From the NCBI RefSeq assembly GCF_004054195.1, contig NZ_SBIW01000012.1, forward strand, positions 186,001 to 250,000: DNA of 64,000 nt, in the 5' to 3' direction. Numbering within the stretch: position 1 is the stretch's first letter; every line of letters starts with the position of its first letter. Both the position numbers and the translations under genes were made by a program. Shown piece after piece: positions 51,261 to 62,200 of this stretch. Source of the stretch: Mucilaginibacter gilvus (GTDB taxonomy: Bacteria > Bacteroidota > Bacteroidia > Sphingobacteriales > Sphingobacteriaceae). The notes beneath the pieces were generated by a model. That model was not told where the DNA came from. It saw nothing but the letters and a program-made list of their open reading frames with translations, and did no database searches.

Positions 51261-53423
51261 TTATTTAATAATGAATTGCTGCACAATAGATTTATCCGCA
51301 GCATCGTGTCCAACCTTAAGCGTATAAGTTCCGGGGAACAATTTAAATTTATGTTTTTCTGCATCCCACTTTTGTAGTTCGGAAACAGGGATCTTCAGTA
51401 CAGCTGTTTTACTTTCTGCCGGTTCAAGACTGAGTTTATCAAATGCTTTTAATTCCTGTACAGGTAAATCATCATTCACCGGGTAAACAATATAGGCCTG
51501 CGCGGTTTCAATTCCCTTGGCTTTTCCGCTGTTGCTGATGCTACAGAACACCTCAATGGTATCGGCCAGTTTATATACATCCTTTACCTTGCTTTTCGCC
51601 TCGTAAGTAAAGGTTGTGTAATTAAGCCCATAGCCAAAAGGGTATTGTACTTTACCGGTGTAGTAACGGTAGGTACGGCCCTTCATGCTATAGTCGCTAA
51701 ATGCTGGCAGGTCGTTTACCGAATTGTAAAAGGTTAAGGGCAACCTGCCCGATGGCGCTACTTTACCATATATAAGGTCGGCAAGGGCGTTGCCACCCTG
51801 TTCGCCGGGATACCAGGCTAAAATAACGGCATCGGCATAGGGTGCTATAGCTGCAATATCCACATCGCTGCCCGCGGTTACTACGGCGATGATAGGTTTT
51901 TTAACACCCTTGCGCAAAGCCTTCATAAAGGCGATATGGCTTGCGGGTAAGCTTAAAGTTTTTTTATCACCGCCAGCGGCCGATAGGAATGCATCGCCGG
52001 CTTCGCCCTCATCAAGCGGGGTAAGCCCAATTACGGCAATGGTCAGGTCTGCATTGCCGGCTCCCCAGATACCGCCAAAATGGGTAGTGTCGGTTTGGCC
52101 CGCACCCAGGTCATATTCTACACGGGTACCCTTATCTACCGCTGCGGAGATCCCTTCTACAAAGTTCACCATATTGGCGTTGATGCCGTGGTAGCTGCCC
52201 ACCAGCGCATCAAGCGATGCCGCGTTAGGCCCTAAAACCATGATGCTTTTGTAGGCCTCCTTTTTTAAGGGCAGCACGTTGTTCTTGTTCTCCAGCAAAA
52301 CCATGCTTTGCTGCGCGGCTGCACGTGCAAGGTTGATATGAGCTTGGTTGTGAATGCTGTCCGCGCTAAAAGTATAGTAGGGCGAAAGTTTTGGGTCATT
52401 ATAAAAACCCAATTTTATTTGTGTTAATAGCACCGGCGTTAAAGCCAGGTCAACATCTTTAGTGCTGATCATTTTTTGTTTTACGGCCTCTTCCACATCA
52501 GATTGTAATACGCCCGAGCAATCTAAATTGAGCCCCGCTTTGATGCCAGCAGCGGCTGCTTCTGTACGGGTTTTGAGGTATTTATGGGTAAGGTAAACAT
52601 CATCGAGCGCGCCGCAGTCGGTAACTATATAGCCTTTAAAGCCCCATTCTTTCCGCAGGATATTTTGCAATAAAGCATTGTTTACCGAGTTGGGGACGCC
52701 GTTAACACTGTTATAAGCCGTCATTACGCTGGATACGCCGCCGTTAACCAATTTATGAAAAGCATACAGGTAAGTGTTCCGAAGATCCTGCTCGCTTACT
52801 ATTGAATTGAAATAGTCGCGGGTGTTTTCGGGGCCACTGTGTGCCACAAAATGTTTTGCGGTTGCCGCTATTTTAAATTGCGCGGGGATGCTGCCTTGCA
52901 TACCATTTACATAAGCTAACCCTATCTGGCTGGTTAAAAATGGGTCTTCGCCATAGGTTTCCTGGCCACGGCCCCAGCGCGGATCGCGGAAGATATTGAT
53001 ATTTGGCGACCAGTACGTTAGCCCCACGTATTGCCCGTGGTTGTTATTGGCAACAGCGAGGTTGTATTTGGCCCGCGCCTCGGTTGAAATTACAACCCCT
53101 ATTTGTTTTACCAGTTGCGGGTTAAAGGTTGCCGCCATGGCTATGGCCTGCGGAAAAACGGTTGACTCGCCGGCTCTTGCCACACCATGCAGTCCCTCGT
53201 TCCACCAGTTATAGGCCGGTATGTTAAGCCGCTCCACCGGCTGATTGCGGTAGCCTAACAGCATAGCTTTTTCTGTAAGGGTTAGCCTACCTAAAAGATC
53301 TTTTACACGTTCCTCAACTTTCAGCTTGGGGTTTAAATAGGCGGGTGCCTGCTGTGCATGTGTTGTATTGGCCATCAATAGGATCGCTGTAACTACAAGT
53401 AAAAAGGATTTAGATAATTTCAT
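51261..53423 (-). CDS. GH3 beta-glucosidase/xylosidase, secreted
   Basis: A secreted glycoside hydrolase of family GH3. The ATG at 53423 gives the signal peptide MKLSKSFLLVVTAILL; the in-frame start at 53489 is less likely. The GH3 N-terminal barrel has AKHFVAHSGPENTRD and the nucleophile Asp in YIVTDCGALDD (about residue 269). The second domain (about 350-560) and a C-terminal FnIII-like domain follow. The motif LTYWSPNINIFRDPRWGRGQ is typical of xylosidase/glucosidase members. It is located between fecR and susC on the same strand, so it is part of the PUL. Confidence 0.93.
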   Translation of the reverse strand: MKLSKSFLLVVTAILLMANTTHAQQAPAYLNPKLKVEERVKDLLGRLTLTEKAMLLGYRNQPVERLNIPAYNWWNEGLHGVARAGESTVFPQAIAMAATFNPQLVKQIGVVISTEARAKYNLAVANNNHGQYVGLTYWSPNINIFRDPRWGRGQETYGEDPFLTSQIGLAYVNGMQGSIPAQFKIAATAKHFVAHSGPENTRDYFNSIVSEQDLRNTYLYAFHKLVNGGVSSVMTAYNSVNGVPNSVNNALLQNILRKEWGFKGYIVTDCGALDDVYLTHKYLKTRTEAAAAGIKAGLNLDCSGVLQSDVEEAVKQKMISTKDVDLALTPVLLTQIKLGFYNDPKLSPYYTFSADSIHNQAHINLARAAAQQSMVLLENKNNVLPLKKEAYKSIMVLGPNAASLDALVGSYHGINANMVNFVEGISAAVDKGTRVEYDLGAGQTDTTHFGGIWGAGNADLTIAVIGLTPLDEGEAGDAFLSAAGGDKKTLSLPASHIAFMKALRKGVKKPIIAVVTAGSDVDIAAIAPYADAVILAWYPGEQGGNALADLIYGKVAPSGRLPLTFYNSVNDLPAFSDYSMKGRTYRYYTGKVQYPFGYGLNYTTFTYEAKSKVKDVYKLADTIEVFCSISNSGKAKGIETAQAYIVYPVNDDLPVQELKAFDKLSLEPAESKTAVLKIPVSELQKWDAEKHKFKLFPGTYTLKVGHDAADKSIVQQFIIK

Positions 53424-53581
53424 TTTAATAAAAGTAAAATTTGCCGGTTTGGGTGTATTGTGGTTTACCATACTGATACGTGAAAACATAAGCGATGGGC
53501 TACGATTCCAATTTTATAATCGCGCTGTTTAGAAATTTACGCGGGCGTGTTGAGGACGTCTCCGTAGAAACTTATAACGGA

Positions 53582-54697
53582 TCAATAGATATAAATTGTC
53601 GATCCCGAGATCTTGTAATCGAATTTTTCGATATCGCGCAGTGCGTTTAAGGCCTGTATTATGGTGTCGTTTTCAAAAACACCGCTAAAATTGTACTGTT
53701 TAACCTTGTCGTTTTTAAACTGGATATCTACGCCATACCACCTTTCCATCTTTTCGGCAAGTACAGCAAAGCTGTCGTTCTCAAACGAGAAGCGGTTATT
53801 TATCCAGGAGGTTTCTGATACGGAACTATCTTTCCCACCGATGTAGTTTAATGAAGTGAGCACATACTGCGCAACCTGCGTGTTGCCTCCATTACCCGCA
53901 TTAGTTGGTTTTTTCGCATCACCAGAACCGTTATTCTTTACTATGAGTTTCTCCTTTGGTTTTAGGATGATCCGGTCGGATGGCCTGTCGTTTAAAGTGA
54001 CTTCAATGGCTCCGTTGATGAGTGTAGTTTCACTAACGGTATCTTGTGGGTACGATCTAACGTTAAATGTGGTGCCCAATACCCTTACATTCATTTTATC
54101 GGTATGGATGATAAAGGGGTGTTCCTTGTCTTTTTTAACATCAAAATAAGCCTCCCCGGTTAACGTAACCTCCCTTGTATTCCCGCTAAAGCTTGCCGGG
54201 TATTTAATGGTACTTTGCGAATTAAGCGTGATACGGGTACCATCTGATAAAGTGATGATTGATTTTGCACCCCTTGATGTTGTTTTTTGCTGCCAGCCTG
54301 CGGTAGATATTGCGCCTGTATGTGCCGAAAAAACAAAAGCATTTAAAAGATAAGAGCCTGCTGCTACTAAAACTATCGCCGCCGCCGCAACAGGCCAAAG
54401 GCGAAATGTATTTTTATTTTTACGCTTGGGTGTTAACGGAAGTAGGATTTTGCTGTCGTTGGGTTCGCTTTCTGCTTTATCATCCAGTCTTTTTATTTTA
54501 TCCTGTATTTTCTGAAAGGCAATTGCGTCGTCGGTGTACTCATTGTCCGTATGGTCCCAGTACATGCCCAGGTCGTCAAATTGTTGTTTGTAGGCGGGGA
54601 AATTAGTAATGAGGTGTTTAAGCTCGGCGCTTTCCGCCGGAGTAATATCATTTGTAAGGTGTTTTGAAACCAGTTCAATAAATTTATCGTTGCCCAT
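53582..54697 (-). CDS. FecR family anti-sigma / signal transducer
   Basis: About 371 residues with a start at 54697 (MGNDKFIELV). A cytoplasmic helical part of about 80 residues is followed by one membrane helix (PVAAAAIVLVAAGSYLL) and the periplasmic FecR domain (LSDGTRITLNSQSTIKYP, then VTLTGEAYFDV) and a C-terminal DUF4974-like segment (FSFENDSFAVLAEKMERWYG). FecR proteins receive a signal from an STN-bearing SusC and control an ECF sigma factor. No sigma gene is next to it, which is unusual. It heads the minus-strand PUL. Confidence 0.93.
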   Translation of the reverse strand: MGNDKFIELVSKHLTNDITPAESAELKHLITNFPAYKQQFDDLGMYWDHTDNEYTDDAIAFQKIQDKIKRLDDKAESEPNDSKILLPLTPKRKNKNTFRLWPVAAAAIVLVAAGSYLLNAFVFSAHTGAISTAGWQQKTTSRGAKSIITLSDGTRITLNSQSTIKYPASFSGNTREVTLTGEAYFDVKKDKEHPFIIHTDKMNVRVLGTTFNVRSYPQDTVSETTLINGAIEVTLNDRPSDRIILKPKEKLIVKNNGSGDAKKPTNAGNGGNTQVAQYVLTSLNYIGGKDSSVSETSWINNRFSFENDSFAVLAEKMERWYGVDIQFKNDKVKQYNFSGVFENDTIIQALNALRDIEKFDYKISGSTIYIY

Positions 54698-55131
54698 CTT
54701 TATAATAACCCGCACTTTTACTTAGGACAACATTTGATTGAAATTACTTACAAATTTTTTTAAAAAATGTACGTAACCAAAATCATGGGTTTATCCACCA
54801 CAATATTTTGCTCCTGTTTTTAAATTTATTACACTTAGGTTTAATCGGCCGGCCTTAACATATTTTTTTAGTTAAAACATGTTAAAACGGGCATTTACAG
54901 TGCCAATTTAGTTATAAGACGCTGATTTTTAGCTAAAAGTTGAACTTTATTTAAAATGGTACCTGAAAATGTTAAAAAAGTATTTCAATTTGCCTGTAGG
55001 CAATAATCGGGCAATCATTGTCATTACGGTACAACGGTATTTTTTGTAACAAGCGGTATCGTTAACTCACCCGGGCAAACGCCTTGCTAAACGCCGGTCG
55101 CTTTCCGGTCCACGTATTATACTTCATAAAA
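54698..55131. other. Divergent promoter region between fecR and GH2
   Basis: No gene is seen in these 434 bp. A small hairpin TTGCC-TGTA-GGCAA lies at 54990-55003. It should hold the promoters for both fecR (minus) and the GH2 gene (plus), but no perfect TAnnTTTG was found. Confidence 0.4.
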
Positions 55132-57801
55132 ATGATCAAACTTTTTACTCTTAACAAAGTCGCGCTTATTTCAATATTGTTGTTAAACCTGGTTTTAATG
55201 ACAGTTACGTCCAAAGCGCAAAATAGCTATGAATTAAATTCCGGATGGAAGTGTGCCCCTATCGCTCAAATAAAAGAACAAGGGACGGCCATTTCAAATA
55301 CCTCATACAGCACCGCGGCCTGGATGCCGGCCACTGTACCCGGAACGGTATTAACCAGCATGGTAGCCAATAAGCAAATGCCCGACCCATTTTACGGGAT
55401 GAATAATGAGCAGATCCCCGATATCTACAAAACTGGCCGTGATTATTATACCTATTGGTTTGCAAAAGATTTCAAACAGGCCATACCGGCAAAGGGCAGC
55501 CAGATTTACCTTAATTTTAGGGGGGTGAATTATAGTTTTGATGTGTTTTTGAACGGAAATAAGCTAAACGCGCAGCTTAATAAAGGCATGTTTATGCGCC
55601 GCTCTTTCAATATTACCAAATGGCTTGCTGCCAATGGCAGTAACAGGCTGGCGGTGATCGTTTACCCGCCCGATGCGGTAGGTAATGCCAACGGCGGGCA
55701 GGGTGGCGACGGTACTATCGCCAAAAATGTAGGTATCCAATACACCGCCGGCTGGGATTGGATCCAGCCCGTTCGCGACCGTAATACCGGGATCTGGGAC
55801 AAGGTAACTATACAAACTACCGGCTCGGTAAAAATAAAAGACCCGCATGTAATTACACTGGTGCCCGGCATCCGTAAACCTGAAGGAGCACAGCAACCTG
55901 CCATTATAAAAGTAAGCACGGAGCTGGAAAATGCAACCGCGTTGCGTGTTAGCGGCACGTTGCAATACCTGTTAGATGGCAAGAAGGTATTTAAGAAAGT
56001 TACCCTTAAGCCAAATTCTACCCAGGAAGTTAAATTGGATGACTACACTTTGGCTAATCCCAAGCTTTGGTGGCCTAATGGTTATGGCCCTCAAAATTTA
56101 TATGATTTGAAGCTGCAATTTGTTGCTGCAGATGCGAAGGTGTCCGATCAGCAGGAGATTTTGGTGGGGGTAAGGCAGCTCACTACGGAGTGGAACGCAC
56201 GTACCGAAAGCCGCCAGGTAAACATTAATGGCCAAAGGATATTTATAAAAGGGGGCAACTGGATCATATCCGACGAGATGCTGCGCTTTACAGATGCCCG
56301 TTACGATGCTGAAGTGCGCTTTCACCGGGATATGAACCTGAACCTGATCAGGGTTTGGGGGGGTGCGCTGATAGAACGGCCAGAGTTTTACGAGGCCTGC
56401 GATAAATACGGGATGCTGGTTTTTCAGGATATGTGGGGATCGGGAGATTGCAATGGCCGATGGTTGGATCCGATGAAACGGGAAGACCAATGGACACGCA
56501 GGAAATACCCGGACGACCACGACCTTTACCTTGCATCCATAAAAGACCAGGTGAAAATGATCCGCAATTACCCATCGCTAGCTATGTGGTGCGGTGGTAA
56601 TGAGATCACCCCACCTGAGGATATCCTGAAAGCGCTGCGGGATACCATTATGCCCGCGCTGGATAGCACCCGCTGGTTTATTGAGTATTCCAACTCAGAG
56701 AACATGTCGCGCAATGTGAACGGCGGTAACGGTGATGGCCCTTATGGCATACAGCCGCTCTCGGTGTTTTGGAACGAGCGCGCATTTCCTTTCAACTCCG
56801 AGGTTGGTTCTGTTGGGGTGAGTGATTACACATCCCTGAAAAGATTTATCCCGAAGGGAAATTTGGCGGCACCTGTTTATGATGCCGCTACTGGTAAAAC
56901 CAAAACGGATCCGGTTTGGGAATACCACAAGTATATAGGCTACGATGGTTTTATTGATAAATACGGTAAGCCAAAGGATGCAGAAGATTTTGCCAATAAG
57001 GCACAACTGGTAAATTACGACCAGTACCGCGCATTAATGGAGGGTTTTAGCTCGCACATGTGGGATTGGTATACCGGCACCATCATCTGGAAAACTCAAA
57101 ACCCATGGACCGCGATGCGCGGGCAGATGTATGATTACTATCTGGACCCTAACGCCTGCCTTTACGGCCTGCACAACGGCAGCGCCCCGTTGCACGTAAT
57201 GTACAACCCTACCGACGGCATGGTGATGGTGGCCAATAACACTTTCCGTCCAAAAACCAATATGATGCTGGTTGCGAAAATGTACGATATAGCGGGTAAG
57301 GAAACCCTGATCACACAGGTTTTTGTAGACGTAACGGCTGCCTCTACCAAGCGTTATTTGTCTATCAAAAAAAATATCGATGCTGCTGCTAAGGATGATG
57401 GCGCGTTTGTAGTGCTGGAGCTTTTAGCCGAAGATAAAACGCCGTTAAGCCAAAATATTTATTGGGTGCCCAACGAAACAGGTGAATACTCCGGCTTGCA
57501 AAAAATGGATAACGCCCAACTTGCGGTAAGTGCAAAGGCGTTAAAAACCGGGAAAATAGAAGTGACCTTAACCAACGGCAATAAGGTACCGTTGGCATTT
57601 TTTAACCGTTTGTCGGTAGTGGATGCCGGTACAAAAGAGCGTTTATTGCCTGCGTTCTACAGCGATAATTACGTATCTGTTTTGCCGGGCGAGGTAAAAA
57701 AGGTGGTGATAGATTACACACCTGTTAAAAATGCGCCTGCGCCAATGGTAAGCATCAGCGGCTGGAACATGGCAGAGAAATTTATTGCCGTTGGCAACTA
57801 A
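55132..57801 (+). CDS. GH2 family beta-mannosidase or exo-beta-glucosaminidase
   Basis: An 889-residue secreted GH2 enzyme. The start at 55132 (MIKLFTLNKVALISILLLNL) gives a signal peptide; one 48 bases upstream is less likely. Jelly-roll, immunoglobulin-like and TIM-barrel domains follow in the GH2 order. The acid/base Glu is about E491 (MWCGGNEITPP) and the nucleophile about E557 (FNSEVGSVGVSDY). The overall wording is closest to exo-beta-D-glucosaminidase/mannosidase-type enzymes. It is divergent from fecR and may belong to the same PUL. Confidence 0.9.
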   Translation: MIKLFTLNKVALISILLLNLVLMTVTSKAQNSYELNSGWKCAPIAQIKEQGTAISNTSYSTAAWMPATVPGTVLTSMVANKQMPDPFYGMNNEQIPDIYKTGRDYYTYWFAKDFKQAIPAKGSQIYLNFRGVNYSFDVFLNGNKLNAQLNKGMFMRRSFNITKWLAANGSNRLAVIVYPPDAVGNANGGQGGDGTIAKNVGIQYTAGWDWIQPVRDRNTGIWDKVTIQTTGSVKIKDPHVITLVPGIRKPEGAQQPAIIKVSTELENATALRVSGTLQYLLDGKKVFKKVTLKPNSTQEVKLDDYTLANPKLWWPNGYGPQNLYDLKLQFVAADAKVSDQQEILVGVRQLTTEWNARTESRQVNINGQRIFIKGGNWIISDEMLRFTDARYDAEVRFHRDMNLNLIRVWGGALIERPEFYEACDKYGMLVFQDMWGSGDCNGRWLDPMKREDQWTRRKYPDDHDLYLASIKDQVKMIRNYPSLAMWCGGNEITPPEDILKALRDTIMPALDSTRWFIEYSNSENMSRNVNGGNGDGPYGIQPLSVFWNERAFPFNSEVGSVGVSDYTSLKRFIPKGNLAAPVYDAATGKTKTDPVWEYHKYIGYDGFIDKYGKPKDAEDFANKAQLVNYDQYRALMEGFSSHMWDWYTGTIIWKTQNPWTAMRGQMYDYYLDPNACLYGLHNGSAPLHVMYNPTDGMVMVANNTFRPKTNMMLVAKMYDIAGKETLITQVFVDVTAASTKRYLSIKKNIDAAAKDDGAFVVLELLAEDKTPLSQNIYWVPNETGEYSGLQKMDNAQLAVSAKALKTGKIEVTLTNGNKVPLAFFNRLSVVDAGTKERLLPAFYSDNYVSVLPGEVKKVVIDYTPVKNAPAPMVSISGWNMAEKFIAVGN

Positions 57802-57815
57802 GTAAGCTTCGGGCT

Positions 57816-57877
57816 TGCGCCGTAGGCGCAGCCGCTTTGTAGAAAATGATTGACATATTTTATGCGCCGTAGGCGCT
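57816..57877. repeat. Two copies of the hairpin GCGCC-GTA-GGCGC
   Basis: Copies at 57817-57829 and 57864-57876 in the spacer between the convergent GH2 and haloperoxidase genes. Each is a 5-bp GC stem with a GTA loop. They may act as terminator-like or dispersed repeat elements. Confidence 0.6.
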
Positions 57878-57909
57878 ATCCAATATCAGGCAGGTTGATT
57901 ACATGATAG

Positions 57910-59247
57910 TTACTTCAACTGGAGCACCTTGGCGGCCTTTAGTTTTTTAACAATATCTTCCCCAACATCACGGCCCTGTTTATTGCCATTTTCTATAGCG
58001 TCCCTAAAATGAATACCGCCATAAAACCGCGAAACTGAAGCCTCTTCGGCGGCCTGGATAAATGATTTAAAGTTGCGCGGCCCTACACCATAAGGGATCT
58101 CAGAATCATCGGTATATTCAAAATGATCGCCTAAAAGGTATGATAATACAGTTGCCGAGGCGTTGGAAAGCACGGCGTGCCCGCTTGGGTATTCGGGGAA
58201 TGGCGGGGTTTGTAAAAATGGCGTCCATTTATTATCGATGTAACGGTTGATATAAGTTTCGGGGCGGATGCCGTTGCTGCGGTATTTTTCGTCCCAGCAG
58301 CTGATGAAGGCATCCATCAGGGTAATGCCCTCAAGCGCCAATACTTGTACCGAAGCATCGAAGCTGAGGTTGGCTTTTTTTGTTACGATGCCCACGATAT
58401 TCATCCAATGGCCGCCGGGGCTTATTTTTTTAAAGCCAATCATCATGTGCCCCGATGTAGTCACTGCAAAAGGGTTGCAATCCCAAAAGGAAGCTATATT
58501 AACCTGCTCGGTAGATGGGTGTTGCGATATTTTGTACACTTCGTACGCTTGTTTGTAAAATTCGCTGGTGCTATCGGTACTAAAAGCGGTTGGCCTTGCC
58601 GGTATAAATTGCCGCGACGAATCGATCATCATTGGCCGCACGGTTTTCCAGTTTGGTTCCACGGCTTCCATATACATGGGTGGGGTAGGGTACCAATTCT
58701 TGCTCCCTTTTAGCGGAGTGTACCGCAGTTTGCCGCTTAAGCGGTTATAGTCATCGCTGCGGGTAAAACCAAGCACCTTGGCGGTCATTTCAACGGCTGC
58801 AGCAACCGACGATTTGATAACCTCGTCGCTGATGTTGTTTTTTTTCAGCAGATCGATGTATTTGTCCTCATCGTCCTGTAGCATAAAACCTGAGGGAAGC
58901 ATCTGTTTACCTGTTTCTAAAATGCAATATACGGCGGCTATGCGGTAGTCATATTTTCCGGGCGCTATGCTGATGGAATTATCCAACTTGTAGCTTTTGA
59001 TAAAGTTACTAAGCGGTACGATGTCTTTGTTATTCAAAGCCACCAGGTTGTAGGCACCCAGCATAAAGTAATTGTAGTAGCGGGCGGCGGCAGGCGGGTT
59101 AACCACATCGTGAATCATCACCGCCGATATAGAATTAATGGCCTTGTCTAATGCAAGGTATGCAGGTGTCGGGGCTTTTGCTGGTTGTGCAACGGCAGAG
59201 CGACATAGTAATATAGTGGCGGCAAAAAAGAGCAGTTTTTTGATCAT
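57910..59247 (-). CDS. Vanadium-dependent haloperoxidase (PAP2 superfamily)
   Basis: A 445-residue exported protein (signal peptide about 1-20, ending AVAQP) of the vanadium haloperoxidase/PAP2-type. The vanadate pocket is complete: K321 followed by R328-P329 (K-x6-R-P), P354-S-G-H357 (the PSGH motif), S406-R407 and H413 (S-R-x5-H). Vanadium haloperoxidases oxidise halides with hydrogen peroxide; related PAP2 members are phosphatases, so activity is not proved. The ATG overlaps the stop codon of the upstream VCBS gene by one base (TAATG), so the two are coupled. Confidence 0.9.
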   Translation of the reverse strand: MIKKLLFFAATILLCRSAVAQPAKAPTPAYLALDKAINSISAVMIHDVVNPPAAARYYNYFMLGAYNLVALNNKDIVPLSNFIKSYKLDNSISIAPGKYDYRIAAVYCILETGKQMLPSGFMLQDDEDKYIDLLKKNNISDEVIKSSVAAAVEMTAKVLGFTRSDDYNRLSGKLRYTPLKGSKNWYPTPPMYMEAVEPNWKTVRPMMIDSSRQFIPARPTAFSTDSTSEFYKQAYEVYKISQHPSTEQVNIASFWDCNPFAVTTSGHMMIGFKKISPGGHWMNIVGIVTKKANLSFDASVQVLALEGITLMDAFISCWDEKYRSNGIRPETYINRYIDNKWTPFLQTPPFPEYPSGHAVLSNASATVLSYLLGDHFEYTDDSEIPYGVGPRNFKSFIQAAEEASVSRFYGGIHFRDAIENGNKQGRDVGEDIVKKLKAAKVLQLK

Positions 59248-62200
59248 TAGTTTTCCTGGTAAAATTGTAAGGGCTGGTTAGATACGCCGAGCATTAAATA
59301 CTTGATACCACTTATTTTTATTTCTGAAGCCGATTTCACATCGCCATCGGTACTTAGCCCCGATGCAACCTGGGTTTGATAAACAAAGCTACCCTTGCCG
59401 TCACCGATGAGCAGGCATCCGTAGTTGGCATCAAAGCTGCCCAATTTAAGGCGGTTATCGGTATGGTTGCCGAACAGCAGCAGATCGGTTTTGCCATCGT
59501 GGTTAAAATCGCCTGTTAATATTTGTGATACGCTGGAAAATTGAGCCTCAATAGGTATTTCGCTTTTCATGAACTTCTTGTTCTGGTTTAAAAACAAAGT
59601 AGTTTCAACATTGGCCGCTATTAATTTGGTAGCCTTTGCCAATTCTTCGTGTGTAAATAGTTCTTTCATGGTTGCATCGCAGTAATCCTTGTAGGACCTG
59701 AACTTACGTCGCATAGGGAAGATCTGGTCGTTCAGTTCCTCCCGACTTACAAAGGGGTAGCTTACACCTTGTACATAAAAGTTAAGGAATGGGTCTATCG
59801 AGCCATTATTGTCAAAATCGGCAAAGTACATTTCGGCTGGCTGCGTTTCGCTGGTTTGGATCTGTGTGTTTGTACCAAGGTTGCCCGCGATGATATCCAA
59901 TTTACTATCACCATCCACATCCGTCAGGCTGATACTGTTCCAAAAACCGCTTTCGGGCTTGGCAAAGTAGTCGGCGGTTTTATCTTCAAAGCCTGTTTTG
60001 GTATTGATGTAAACCAAAATGGGCATCATTTCGCCACAGATCACCAGGTCCTGGCGGCCATCGCCATTAAGGTCGGCCCATTGGGCGTCTGTTACCATGC
60101 CTGCCTTACTAAAAGGAGCGGGGATGGTGGTAAAAGTACCATCGCCATTATTATTAAGTAAATAGCTGCGTGGCGTAATAGGGTACTGGCCCGGTACAAT
60201 ACGGCCACCAACGAACAGATCTATTTTACCGTCGTTATTATAATCGCATGGGCGTACGCAAGATTTACTGCTGGCGTTTAATACAGGTAAAGCCACACTG
60301 CTGAAAGTGAAATTACCCTTGCCATCGTTTAAATAGAGTTTATCCTGTAGCTCGGTTGAGCCCGGTTCCAGCAGTGCATAGCCGCCTTTGGCTATGTATA
60401 AGTCGGGGAAGCCATCGCCATTGGCATCAAAAAAAGCAGCGGCAGAGGTGTTCTCGGCATTCAGGTCGGCAATTTCTTTAACCGCCCATGTCCCGGTTTT
60501 AGTTTGCAGGTATAGCTTACCTGCCGTTCCGTCGCCAATAAAAATGTCTTCCAGTCCGTCTTTATTTACATCGGCTTTGGCTATTACAGGCCCGATTTTA
60601 GATGCCATAAACAGCATCAGCGGCTGGCGCTTAAAATCGTTGATGGTGTTAGCGGTGTTGGTATAGTCTATTGGCGCTTTTACTTTGCTGAAAGACCGTT
60701 TTTGCGGCACTGAAGTCGAAATATTAGCTCTTTTACCCGCATCACTATAAACCAAATTAAGCCTTTGATTTGCTTTCACGTTCGTAAGCACTTGTGTATT
60801 ATTACCCGGCCATGTCACTTTTACCGAATCGACAGTTTGCACATCGCCTAAGCCAAAGTTTAATACAGTTGATACACAGGAGAGGTAGCCGCGATTAGGG
60901 TTTAGCTCTTGGTATTGCACCGCCTTGCCGGTATAAACATATACTTTTGCACCAGTGGCAATTACCTTGCCGTTCGCGGTAACCAGGTTTATAGCAATAT
61001 AATTTGTTGCAGCGGCATCGCGACTGGTGTTTTTAAAAATGGAAGCAACATTGTTGATATTGTTGGTGATAATATCCAGGTCGCCATCGTTATCCAGATC
61101 TGCATAGGCCGATCCGCTGGAAATTCCCGGGTTATTGATTCCCCAATCCTGTTTTTTATCGGTAAAGTTAAGGTTGTGGTTGTTTTTAAATATGTAATTG
61201 GATAGGGTGGTTGATGGCATGGCCTGCACAAGGTCCATCAGCAGGGCAGGCTCCCTGTCCATCGCTTTTTTCATTTTATAATCGCCCCAGTAACGCAGGA
61301 AATCCTTGTTGGTATAATCGCGCAGGTAGCCATTGGAGATGAATATATCTTTGTAACCGTCGTTATCAAAATCTGCTATGAGCGGGCACCAGCTCCAGTC
61401 GGTATTTGACAGGCCGGCCAGTTGGCCTATTTCGCTAAAAGTACCATCGCCGTTATTCAATTGTAGCATATTGCGCATATACTGTTTGTACAGGCCCTGG
61501 TTAAGCATCAGCTCAAAGGTTTCATAATTTTCCTGCAGTTGCAGCAGTTTTTGCCTCCGGTTATCAGGCGGAAGCATGTCAAGTGTTATGATATCAGGTA
61601 GGCCGTCGTTATTGATATCGGCAATATCAACCCCCATCGAAAATTGCGAGAGGTGCCTCAGCATTTTTTGCGATTGCTCGCTAAAAGTACCATCGCCTTT
61701 GTTGATGTATATATAATCGGGTTCGTTATAATCGTTTGTTACATAAATATCGGTAAGCCCATCTTTGTTAATATCGGCAAGGGCAATGCCCAGGCCAAAG
61801 GTTAAAGGGTTTTGTATAATGCCCGCTTTTTTAGAAACATCAACAAAATGGCCACCCTGGTTTTCAAACAGTTTATTGCTTGCCAGCTCGTCGGTTTGGT
61901 TTTTGGCTTGTGCCAGTTCAATGTTGTTTATCTTTTTAACATTATGGTTCAGTAGGAACATATCCATCTTGCCGTCATTATTGTAATCGAAAAAAGCAGC
62001 TTGCGTGCTGTAGCCGGGGTCATCAAGGCCGTATTCTTTGGCTTTTTCTACAAATTTATTTTTGCCTTTGTTGATGAATAGCTGGTTGCGCCGTATATCG
62101 TTTTGACCTAAGCCCGAGTAGCAGATATAAATATCCAGTAAGCCATCGCCGTTTACATCGGCCATGGTTGCGCCGGTTTTCCAGGCACCGGCCCTGCCGC

